NCBI RefSeq assembly: GCF_008831285.2
Contig: NC_045143.1
Coordinates: forward strand, 4,659,503-4,723,502
DNA from: Nymphaea colorata
Lineage: Eukaryota > Streptophyta > Magnoliopsida > Nymphaeales > Nymphaeaceae
Reading direction: 5' to 3'
DNA: 64,000 nt
Part shown: piece after piece, positions 1-11,800 of the stretch
Layout: every line of letters starts with the position of its first letter
Position numbering within the stretch: the stretch's first letter is position 1
Notes under the pieces: model-generated
Told to the model about the DNA's origin: nothing
Seen by the model: only the letters and a program-made list of their open reading frames with translations
Databases searched by the model: none
Made by a program: the position numbers and the translations under genes

Positions 1-395
1 ACCAAAAGCTACCAGATATCATTTTTCCTTGTCCAAGCTGTCTCACTCACCTGTTCCCATGTCCAGCTATGTCAAGAAAGGCAAGAACCCGTGTCGACAT
101 AGCTGCTAGCATGTTCAGTTGATAATGTGTTGATTTGCAGTAAGAATAAGCTAATAACATTAGGTTGTTAACTCTATGATAATTGCTCATAATGAAAAAG
201 ATCTTTCAGACTTTATTTTGGAATGCATGGTGAGGTTAAAAGCCGCTTGAATTCTGTTGACACCCTCTTAATGTGTATGCTTGCTTTCTTCTGCTTATGC
301 ACCATTTTCTACATATCTAAACTTTGCTATAACTGATTCTTTTGTGCATTCATGAGTATTTTGAACTTTAAATATTCTCCAATGTTGTGTGGCAG

Positions 396-3300
396 GTCGC
401 ACTCAAAGAAAACTTCATCTTGCCTTTGTTTAGGGATGAGGTACTGCTCAGTCTCTGCATATGTGGTTCGCTGTAGTACTTCCCAGTGACAATAATTCTT
501 CCTTTTTGCTATATACATCCTCAACACTCAAACTCTCAACATTTGATTTTTCACAGTACTTTCCACTAACAATATTCTTCCTTTTTCAGTATATACTATT
601 GCATGAAGAATACCAGTTGTATGTTCTTCCAAGAGTATCTGAATCCAAGAGGATGGCCAAATCTGGGCGCACAAAACAGAAAGAAGCAGATCTAGAATAC
701 ACTGTTGCCAAGCAGGTTGAGAAAATGATTTGGTATGGATTTTCATTTACTGTAGCCCACAATTTTCATAGTACCTTTTCTATTGGAGTTTGATTTGTTC
801 TGTTTGTCATAATATCTGTTGAATTACAAAATGGTTATATACTGTGGTTGGGCGGTTCTCTTGTGTAATATAGTTGTCTGAAAGTTCTTATGAATTGCAG
901 TGATGTGCATGAACAAGCATTGATGACCTGTGATGCTATCCATCATGAGAGGCGAGTTATGCTAAAACAGGAAATTGGTCGGATGGTTTTATTTTTCACA
1001 GACCAGCCTAGTCTTCTGGCTCCAAATATTCAGGTTCCTCTTTGCATGAAGTGTGAATTTTATTTATACCTTCTTTCTGCACTCATCTCTTTCCCATTTT
1101 AAAAAATATTGATGGGCTTTGGTCATTATCTCATTGTTTAATGCACTTCCATTGGAAAATCAAAATTGTCTTCCAGATGTTACAGAACCTCTATTTTTGA
1201 AGACTTGAACATCTGTATGTTAGTTTAGTAGCATGTTTGTCATTTTATGGCACTCTTTGTTAAATGCTTGTGTTAAGCTCTCAATCCAGATTATGAGAAG
1301 AATCCATAAACAAAACATGGAACAACTGAAAAACTAGAAGAAGAAAGATGATAGAAAAACAAGAATGGAGGGGAATTGAACTGAATCAGAAACTCGTAGT
1401 GTCAGACTAGATTATTATGTTAAATCAAGTCTGCCGCCAGGAGAATAAAAGGCTGGTTGCATTACAACTTGATGAACGTGGAATCCAAGAACAGAAGACA
1501 TGTACAAGAACAGAAGACGTGTACAGACAGGTAAAATAATTCTGATTTCATGGCCACGACCACGAGCGTTTAGTACAATAAAAATAAAGAAAAGCTGATA
1601 TGAAGAGATCTGGTTTCTTGTGAAAAAATCTTATTTCACATGAACAGATATTCAAATATGTGCAGATTGAAAAAAGAATATATATATATTTATACACACA
1701 CACACATATATGTGTGTGTGTGTGTGTGTGCATATATATAAAGAACCTGATCAGACATAAAATCAGGGAATGAAGATAAGCAAAGGAAGCACAACATTGC
1801 AAAAGGAAACAAATTCAGCATTGCGGAAAGGAAGGGACATGAAGAAAATAAAAGGGGAGAGAGTGTGTGTAACACCCCATAAATTTAGTCCCGTATTGAA
1901 GATTGTGAGATCTTCAAACGCTTATAAAAGTGGGTCATTAATGAGATGATTGTCCTGGTTCCTAGCCTTTTTAGGGCTGGAGCCGAAAATGCTAGGGGGC
2001 GGGTTGGGATCCGAACCAGGAGCCCGAGCCCAAGAGTGGGTCAGGTTGTTACAGTGGTATCAGAGCTGGTTCAGCACTCGGACCTAGGGTCCCACACGCG
2101 CGGACGCATGTGCCTTAAAGGGGGTGGATTGTAACACCCCGGAAATTTAGTTTCGTATTGAAGATTGTGAGATCTTCAAGCGCTTATAAAAGGGGGTCAT
2201 TAATGAGATGATTGTCCTGATTTTTAGCCTTTTTAGGGTTGGAGCCAAAAATGCTAGGGGGTGGGTTGGGATCTGCCCAATCAGGGACCCGGGACCCGAG
2301 CCCAAGAGTGGATTAGGTTGTTACAGAGAGAGACAGAGAGGAAATCAGAAGTAGAAGACTTGGAAATGACACAAATCTGTTGAAACTTGAAAACGCATCT
2401 TTTGAGAGGAAAATGCGGCCCTGGGTTCTCAACACCACTCCGGTATCATGTTAGAAATCTGAAAGAACATTCTAGAATCAGTCTTTAACAAAAAACAGAG
2501 AGCACAATGAAGGAGAGAGATAGATGCCGTTGCATTAAAAAACACTTAGGGGTGGTAACCTAATTGTGCTTCATTGTAAAGTAATTGTTTATTTTATAAA
2601 GGACAATTATGTACCTAATAAGTAATGCGTAATAGTAGCTACAGTAGGACAGAACAAACATGTCATCCGATTCCGATCCCCATAAGTCTTAATGCAAAGC
2701 TGCACTTTTTTCAACATAAAAAAGTTGCCAGAAAAGGTCAGTTGATGTCATTTGCTAGCATTTTATAGTTTTCTTTTATACAAACGTTCCAGCTTACTGC
2801 ATGTAAAGCCCATTTCCTTTGTTTTTATACCTGGAGATGTTGAGGAGTCAAAGATAGTAAAACCTCACCCATTATCGAGATATTGTTCACTTTAGTCACC
2901 TGAAAAAAAGAAGACATAAAGAAACTCTCTTTCAACTCGCTCTCACACATACAGAACCCATACACACTTGCGAGCATTTTAAATAGCCATGTCATTTTGT
3001 CTTAACTTTAGTTCTGATTGATGCAGTTTGTACCACAAGCAACATCTGCTTGTGTAAAGTATCCTGCTTTCTCATATGCACCTGTATGTGCGTGCAAAAT
3101 GTATGTGTTACGTGTCAAGTTACGTTTTTCCTGCATTAATAATTTAATTCATGTCATGTGTTCACCAGTATTCAACTATTCTCACAACTGGTTTTCATTA
3201 AACAAACTCTTCTTGGTGGTCATTAATATATTTGTCATTTGGAGAATGTGTTCCTGCCCTTGTGAAAATGGTCATTCCAGTTATGCTTTGTTCTGTTGAC

Positions 3301-5828
3301 AAACTTGTGCATTTTATCTAGTGAAGTGATGTTTGCTGCTGCATTTTTCTTATTTCTTTGCCTGGAATGCTGAGTTCTACTGAAATAAGCTCATTGTGGT
3401 TGTCTTTTCTTTTTATACAGTTGTATATTTTCTTTTGTTTTTTTTTTTTAATTTTCATTTAAATGTGTACTGATTAAATGTTACATATGCATGATGTTAG
3501 ATGGTCTTTTCTGCATTGGCTTTGTCAAGATATGAAATTTTGTGGTATTTCCAACACATTGGAGTTTCATCCTTGAAGTCCAAAGGCACAAGGATTACAC
3601 CAATCGAGATAGTGAGTATTTTGTTCATGTTCACTTGATAAAGCTGGGTCCACATGAATACAGTTCCTTTATCTTTGAATACATTCATACTTTTGTGACA
3701 GGATGCAACTGATTCTACCATTGGATTTTTACTAGATGGAATGGACAGACTATGTTGTCTGGTACGGAAGTATGCCACAGGTGAGTTCTTATCTTTTTCT
3801 GAATTAATATTTTCACTCTGCTCCATCAATCTCATTTTATTAACAATATTTTAGATCTTAAGCTTATGTTTCCAATTTGGATGTTCTGGCAGCAATAAGG
3901 GCGTATGCATTGTCTTACTTATCATCATCAGCAGAGAGAATACGTTTTCTGTTGGGTACTCCAGGCATGGTAGCGCTTGACCTAGATGCAACTCTAAGAG
4001 GGCTTTTTCAGCAAGTCATTCAGAGTCTTGAAAGCTTACCGAAGACACCGGGTGATAATGCTCAGTCAGTATCATCCTCCCTGTCGGTAAGGATAGTTGC
4101 ATTTGATTCCTCTGTTAAAGGAAATATTACTCTCATCTGTTTTTTTTTCCCTTAAAACAAAAGGCATGCTCTTATAGTTTAGACATTAGTGAAAAATAGT
4201 TGGAATTCTTGCAGGGAGCATAGGGACAGGTAATGATAACTTTGATTTGACAGATAATGATAAGTTTGATTCTGAAAGGAGCTCTCTCTCTCTCTTCTTA
4301 ACTAATGAACTGAAATTACCTTATTTTCTTTTTTGTGAATAAAAGATGCAAATATTGTATTTCAGCAGGAGAGAACTAGAATGATTCCAATGCCAAGAAA
4401 TCCTATCAAAGCTAGGTAGAGGCAGTAAGACCTGATAAGACCTTTTCTTTTGGTACATAACCATATTAACAATTTTATTTATTTATTATCATAGACAATG
4501 TTCTTCACATGACATGCTTTATCAGTAAACTAAGTTCTTGAACAACTCTAGTATAATGGCATGGCTAATCTTTTTATTGTTTTCTAAATCAAGTTAGTGC
4601 TACATTCTGGTCTTGTCAAGACAGTTTGTTCTAATGTCAATACTGTTTGTTAAACTAGTTCAGATTTTTTTTGCTTAATGGATATTATATCTTGGATGAT
4701 GCTATTGGTGATCTTAGCTCAGATAACATAAGCAACTTGTTGAATTTAAAGAGCAATGGAGCAAAATTAAAAAAAGTGTGACTTCTTATCAACTAGGTTT
4801 AAGACAATTTGTCTGTTTACTTTTTTCATTTTTGATCCCCTTGAGTTTTGGTTCAGCATAAGCAAATAACAGAGGTTGCCAATGTTCTTGACATTATGTT
4901 ACACATAGAATGACCATCATTTTACTGCCTCTGGAAGCTCTTTGAGCTTCATTTTTTGGAAGATATAGATGGAAATCATCTATTTTCTTTCTGATGTTTT
5001 CCTATATATATTTCTTTTACAGGAGTTGAGAAAAAGCTGGCTTTCTGTACTGATGATAATCACTTCTTCGAGATCATCAATAAATATCAGACACTTGGAG
5101 AAGGCTACAATGTCCACTGGGAAGGAAGGATTAGTTTCTGAAGGAAATGCTGCCTACATGTGGTCCAGGTTGGTGAACATTATAGATCTTAAACCTTTTC
5201 CTTCTGAATATTGCAATAGTGGCCCTTCTTTTTTCTATTGATCCAACCGGCAGTTTCATACTATTGAGAATGATGTTTGTGAGACAAATGTAATTTTTTT
5301 TCTGAGGTGGCTGGCTTATATGTTTTAATATGCAGCTATGAATTTGTGGGGAGTCATATTCATGTTTTTCTTCATTCTTCCCCATTTTTTCCTTCTTTTT
5401 GAAAAAAAAGCTGTTCATTCAGTATCAATTGCTATTCCTGTCAGTCTTCCTTGTGAGCCATGTTCTTGTCTTGGTTATTGAAAATTTGGATATTACAGAC
5501 TTCCTTAGTGCTAGGGACATAGCACTTTTTCCATTTGGGGTCATGGCGTTGAAGAACATTTAGATGAGTCTATTTAAGTTACTCTTGGATAGACTATAAT
5601 CAAATCATGGCTGAAAATTGCTTAGGGGCCATTGAATCCTTCATAAATTCAACAATCCAGATCATGTTGTTTAACAAACAACTAGGGTCAGCAGCACAAG
5701 AGGAGCCTGGATCCCCATGTGCACTGTGGTAACCCAGCTGCATTGCTTCGGGCTCTCTTTCTCTCTCTCAGGGTGCATGTGTCCCTTCCATAATGCCACC
5801 GGCCAAAACCTGGCTACGGCACTCCAGG

Positions 5829-5872
<44 letters not shown>

Positions 5873-8800
5873 GTTGTGCACTTTGTTTTTTATTAAAAGG
5901 TACAATTATTTCAGGTGTATTGATGAGCTCGAGTCCCAGCTAAGTGAGCATGGAAGCCTTCACAAGCTATACTTTTACCATCACCATCTTACGACTGTAA
6001 GCACTATTCTTGTTATATCATTCACAATCAACTTTCTGCATGGCATCCTGTGTTAGATTTCTTTATTAAACTGATCTTTGTGGTGGATCTGCATGTATAA
6101 CCCTGAAGTCTTGGTTTTTGATGACATCATGTTGGATCTAGAAGAAAGATTTTGTGGAATCATTTGTTTGAAATTTTCATGAATTCAGGTTTTCCGAAAC
6201 ACTATGTTTGGGCCAGAAGGACGTCCACATCATTGTTGTGCTTGGCTTGGAGTTGCTAGTAGTTTCCCGGAGTGTGCTTCACTAACCCTGTCTGATGAGG
6301 TACACAACTGATTTTATTTGAACATTATTTCTGATGTAGATTTTCATAGATACAAGATGCATCATTTTTGTAAGTGAAACATGATTGCTCTTTTACTTTC
6401 CATAAAGGGAAAGTTCCCTTTCCCCTTGCTTCGATTATAGCGGATGGTTGCTTTTCCTCCTTTTGTATGGGGAACTTGTTTGATGTTTCTTTCTCTTCTT
6501 TTTTTTCTTTTTTCCTTCTGCTGTTCACTCATCTTTTCTAAATTCTGTTGCTGTTTGATTTCCACTTTGTTTTCTAGCTGATTCTTGAGAGAAACTTACA
6601 CTTTGTAGAAGGGAACTACTTGGAAACCTAAGTTAAGTTGTTCCTTGATGCCTCAAACTTAAAATAGAACATTTTCTATGCTAATTTGGCAAGTCATATG
6701 CCAAAGAATTCGGTTATTGGACAAGGATGATTCTTCTAGCGGAATGGTTCTGTGAGTTTAATTATTTAAAACCTTTGTCAGTGCATTTTAAATGGCCATA
6801 AGTAACGGGACCATGAGTGGCTGATAATGTCTAGACTTGTATGGTAGACAAATGTTGCATTAGGATCCCTATCAACCTGGAGACAAAATGGCAGTAGCTT
6901 GGTATATCATGTGATTTGTGATGCTTGATTAAATTTCATGTCATTTAATTGTGAAACTTTTGTTTAAATGCTGAACTCTTGTTAGTTCATTTTAGTTAGC
7001 CATAACTAACTATCATGAGTGGCTGATAACATCTTGACTTGTATGGCAGACGTAAAATGTTTCACTGGAATCCCTGTGAAATCCTGACGATCATAAGGGT
7101 TCTGTATTGAAAACTTGGCATCTCATTAATTTATGATGCCTGATTGCACGTCATTTTATTCATTTATTGTGACATTTGTACTTTTCCAGATCACTAGAAT
7201 TGGAAGAGATGCTGTGCTATATGTTGAATCCTTGATTGAGTCTATTATGGGTGGTTTGGAAGGTCTAATTAACATTCTTGATTCTGATGGTGGATTTGGT
7301 TCCCTTGAACACCAGGTTTGTGAATTATGATTTCCTTAGTTTATTATAATGCAATGTCATAGATCAAGACTTATGCTTCAAGGAATGTTTCAGCTTTTTC
7401 CAGAACAAGCTGCTATCCGCATGAATTATGCATCAAAACTCTCAAATTATGCAGCAAAATCTCCAAAAGGAATAACCATATTGCCATTGCCTGGTCGTGA
7501 GAGCTTTCCTGAGAATAATAATTCTGTAAAAATGTAAGTTCCTGAAGATTAGTTTCTTGTAAGATGGATGCATCAAACAGTCGAATTAAGTGTTTATTCA
7601 TTTTTGCTTCTGAATCAGGCTAGAAGCTGCAACACAGAGATTGACAAATTTATGTTCAGTTCTCAATGAAATGGAACCAATATGCGTCCTGAATCATGTC
7701 TTTGTTCTCCGGGAGGTAGTATTCTTTTAACTTCTGTAGCTAGCTCACTTTGCATCTTTGTCAAAATCATCTGACTAGTATCATGTGCGAATGTATATGT
7801 TGCCAGTTACTCTCTCTTATTCTAGTTAACGGATTGACACAGAGATGGGTTTATTTTTCTGTAATGTCTGGAATATCCTACCGTTTGGCATGCTACTTAC
7901 TGTTAAATGAAAATTTATCAAGATATACCTGCATAAAGCTCTTTTCAGATGAACGAACTTGTTACAGCCAGGTCACCTTGTTTAGCAAGATCTGAGCCAT
8001 TCTTCTTTGACATACAAACCAATTTACTTTTTTTCATACAAACCAATTTACTTTTTTTCAGTTTATAGATGCATCTTGCATATTATTATCTGACATAAGA
8101 ATGACTACTTTTGTTAACTTACATGGAGATGAATGTGGGAATAATTTCATTTTAATTCCTGCAGCCAATTGTGTTCTTCTTAAGCCGACACTACCACCAA
8201 GCAGCTTCATCAATCATCACCCACTTTGGAACCTAAGATTTTGATTTTCCAATTTCCTCTCATGTAGGTCAATGTTTAGTGTAGACCAGATTCAGTTGGA
8301 TATCGGTCAATTACAGTTCATACCTAAAATATTACCCTATGTCACCTGAGTGCCGGGTGCGGGTGTAGGTGCAGGTGCTGGAGCGGAACATCCCAAAAAA
8401 TTTAGGTGTGGCGGTGCCCCGAGGGTATTTTATTATTATTATTATTATTAATTTATTAAATATATAACAGAATAAGCATGTATATGTTACTATTACAATT
8501 TAGTTATTAATGTATATAACATACTTGAATAATTGTATTGCATAGGAAAATATCAGAACAACATATGTTATATAAGTAATTTAGTCCAGTGCACACCCGA
8601 CTCGATGCGACTCGGGTGCGGCAGTAAAATAGAAGAGTCCGGGTGACTTAGATATTACCATTAGATCTAAATGTGCTTATGGATCTTAAAAGATTTCATT
8701 AGATATAGATGAATCCTAGCCAGCATGGAATTTACATCTATTGCAATGGCTTAAAATTACACTTTGTGTTTTTTCTGGTATATTTTGATATTTATTGGTT

Positions 8801-11800
8801 AGTAATTCATGTTCTATTTAAATTGTAAGTGCTTTTATGGTACATTGGGAGCTAGAGATGCATTTAGGTCATCCTGTTTTTCACTTTTTTGAAACATAAA
8901 TATCTTTTAGTGCTAATTTACTTAGAAAATGTTGTGCAAGCCTCACTCTTTTTAAAGGGTTTACAGTGCACGTTGTTTGGAAGAGAGAGACGTGCATTAG
9001 TTGAGGACCTCAAGTCACCTTATTAAACATTTTTCTGGAAACTTAAATATCTTCCCACCCTTTATAGGTCGTGGCAGAGAAAGGTGGTGGGGGGAGAGGG
9101 GAGGGGGGGTGGGGAGGAAGGGGTGGGTTAGAGAGGGTTCTATGTGGTCGAATTAATTAAAAGAAATGAATTTTATAGTGATTCCAATGAAACATTTAAA
9201 TACAGCCAATGGAACATTTGAGCTTAATTAGCAAGAAATCTAATTATGTTCTGTGTTGGGAACTTAAGTTTCTTTTCCTCATCCAACTGAAGTGTTAAAT
9301 ATAAATAAATGAAAGTACATTGTATAGTAACAGCCACAAATATCGTTCTCGGGAAAATATTGGCAACGTTTTTCTCTGGTTTTTTTCGGCGAAGCTATTT
9401 TTCTCAGAAAAATCTTGGCAATTTCTAATTTAAATAAAAAAAATTATGTAAAAATAAAATAAACAAAAAAAAAAGGAACTTGAAGGCGTAAAGCTTGCTC
9501 TTCTTCTATTGAATAGTTGAAACTTAAAAGATAGAAAGATAGGTGGGAGTAAAGGAATGCCCAAGCCCCAAAGGCCTACTGCTGGACTGCATGCCCTCTT
9601 CCTTCTCACGTCAGCAATGCCCAAGCCCGAAACCTATCATGGAGGGAAGAAGGGCTTAAAAGCCCTAATTCTCTTTCCCTTTTCCGTTTTTGCCATTAAA
9701 AAGAAGAAAAGAGTTCAAAACTGTCCTGCTAAAACGTTTTCATTACAAGACTACCTACCCCTTTTAAAAATGAAATGGAGCACGTGCAGTTTAAAAGTTT
9801 TAAATTTTTTGAAAAATACCAACAATGCCCCTGTTTGACCGCAACTTTAATCAGGGACGAAAAATGCGATAAAATCGCGTTTTTATCGCGATAAAATCAT
9901 AATATGTCTTTTTTGGCGATACTTTGAAAATATCATGGCATTTTTCCTTTTTTTTTCGTTTTCCTTGTTTTTATCGTAAATATTGCGATATTTGTGGCTG
10001 TGTTGTGTACACATGTGAATGAGCGCATACCCATGCACACACATGGCCATGTCACCGCATTCAAATTTTCTAAATAATAAATATGCCCCATAACAGTGTC
10101 TGCACCCACATCCTGTGACATAGGCCCTGGTCATCATCATTATTGTGAAGTGGAGGACTAGTCACTCAGGAAGACAAGAACTTTGTTCTTCGTGAAAAGG
10201 ATGAATATTTTCCGTCTGTTTTGTGCAAAGGACTTACAAAAGAAATGCTATTAATATGTTGCTTCCATCAAGTTCCTCGTCCCCCCAGAAAAATAGCATC
10301 CCGAAAGTGAGAAATGCAGCATGAATTCTAGGATCCCATGCAAACCATAGAGAGACCATCATGTATGTCACATTGTAAAACTGGTAGCAAATGCTTCGTA
10401 GAAATATTGATGCTGTAATTTTTGGTGTGTTTAATGGGCAAAACTTCTTGAATTCATGAATTGAATGTGACATAGCTTTGTTGATGTGGCAAAAGGTTCA
10501 CACCAAATTCTAGATTCATCAAATTAAAGAATTGATATGAAACCTAAGGTCCGGAGTTGTGCTCCCCACTTTGCTATTCTCACTGTCAGAACATCAGATC
10601 TAAGACCGGGGAGGGTCTGACATTAAATCCACGGCTAAGTATGAGAGACTATCCTTCAATTTCACATCTCTCGTCCATGATACAGTAAACTGCAACTCAT
10701 TGTTGATATGATGCAAGTTGAGACCACAATGCAGATGTACTTTCTTATTGTTGTGGTGCGGTGCTGCATACTTCTGTTTATGGAAGAATTTGTTTCTGTA
10801 TAGACAGCACCCAATAGATCTAACCTTTCTCCTTTACAGTACATGAGAGACACTATTCTCAGCAACTTCAGGAGAAGAATGCTTGCAATACTGAAGACTG
10901 ACAATGATCTTCAAAGGCCTTCTGTGCTTGAGACCTTGATACATCGTCATTTGAGGATTATCAATTTAGTGGAGCAGCATGTCAGCATGGACCTTACCCA
11001 AGGAATTCGTGAGATCTTTCTGAGTGAGGCATTCTGCGGCCCCTTGCATTATTTGAAACCTTCTGTTAAGCTTGCAGAGTATGCTACTGGCTCTGCAGTT
11101 CAGATTGTTTGTGACTGGTACATTGACAACATTATCAAAGATGTAAACAATGTGGGCATCCTGTTTACTCCAAGTCACAAATGCTTCAAAAGTGCAAGGC
11201 CTGTTGGTGGATATTTTGCAGATTCAATTGCTGACCTTGCAGAGTTAAAGGCTTTTGTTAGACTTTTTGGAGGTTACGGAGTTGACAAGCTTGATCGATT
11301 GATGAGAGAACATACTGCTGCTCTTCTTAACTGTATTGACATTGCTTTACAATCAAATCGTGAAGCGCTTGAAGCAATCTCAGCTAGCTTCCATTCTTGT
11401 GATCCAGTTGAAAAAGAATGCAGCGTGAAGCAGATTGTTGACATGGAAACAGTGATTGGTTTCTGCATACAAGCTGGGCAAGCACTGGCTTTCAGTTCGC
11501 TTTTGGCTGAAGCTGCTGGAGAAGTTTTGGATGAGAATGTTCCGTTGCTCTTTTCTCTTATGTCAGGGTTGACAAGGCACTTGCCTGTGGAGATACCTGA
11601 AAAGGCTGAAATAGGTAGACTGCGAGCTGCTGCAAGTAGCATTAATGTGAGTTTTGATCATGATACAGATTGGGTGCGATCAATTCTTGTGGCAAGTGGA
11701 TGTGCTAATGTGGGAGCACTGAGTCTCTTGCCATATCTATTTGCATCGTTTATGACTTCCAGCATTTGGAGCATAACCAATTTTAGTATTGATACTGGAG

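Noticed and set aside
1-395. A further NAP1 exon upstream of 396
   Set aside because: No segment with acceptor, donor and a resemblance to NAP1 was found; the stretch is taken as intron.
2055-2066. Initiator tRNA-Met-like sequence as part of a tRNA gene
   Set aside because: It is only the 12-base complement of the tRNA 3' end, flanked by LTRs; no cloverleaf is present. It is a primer-binding site.
11274-11642. 122-codon open frame on the minus strand
   Set aside because: It is the antisense shadow of the long NAP1 exon 10840-11831.
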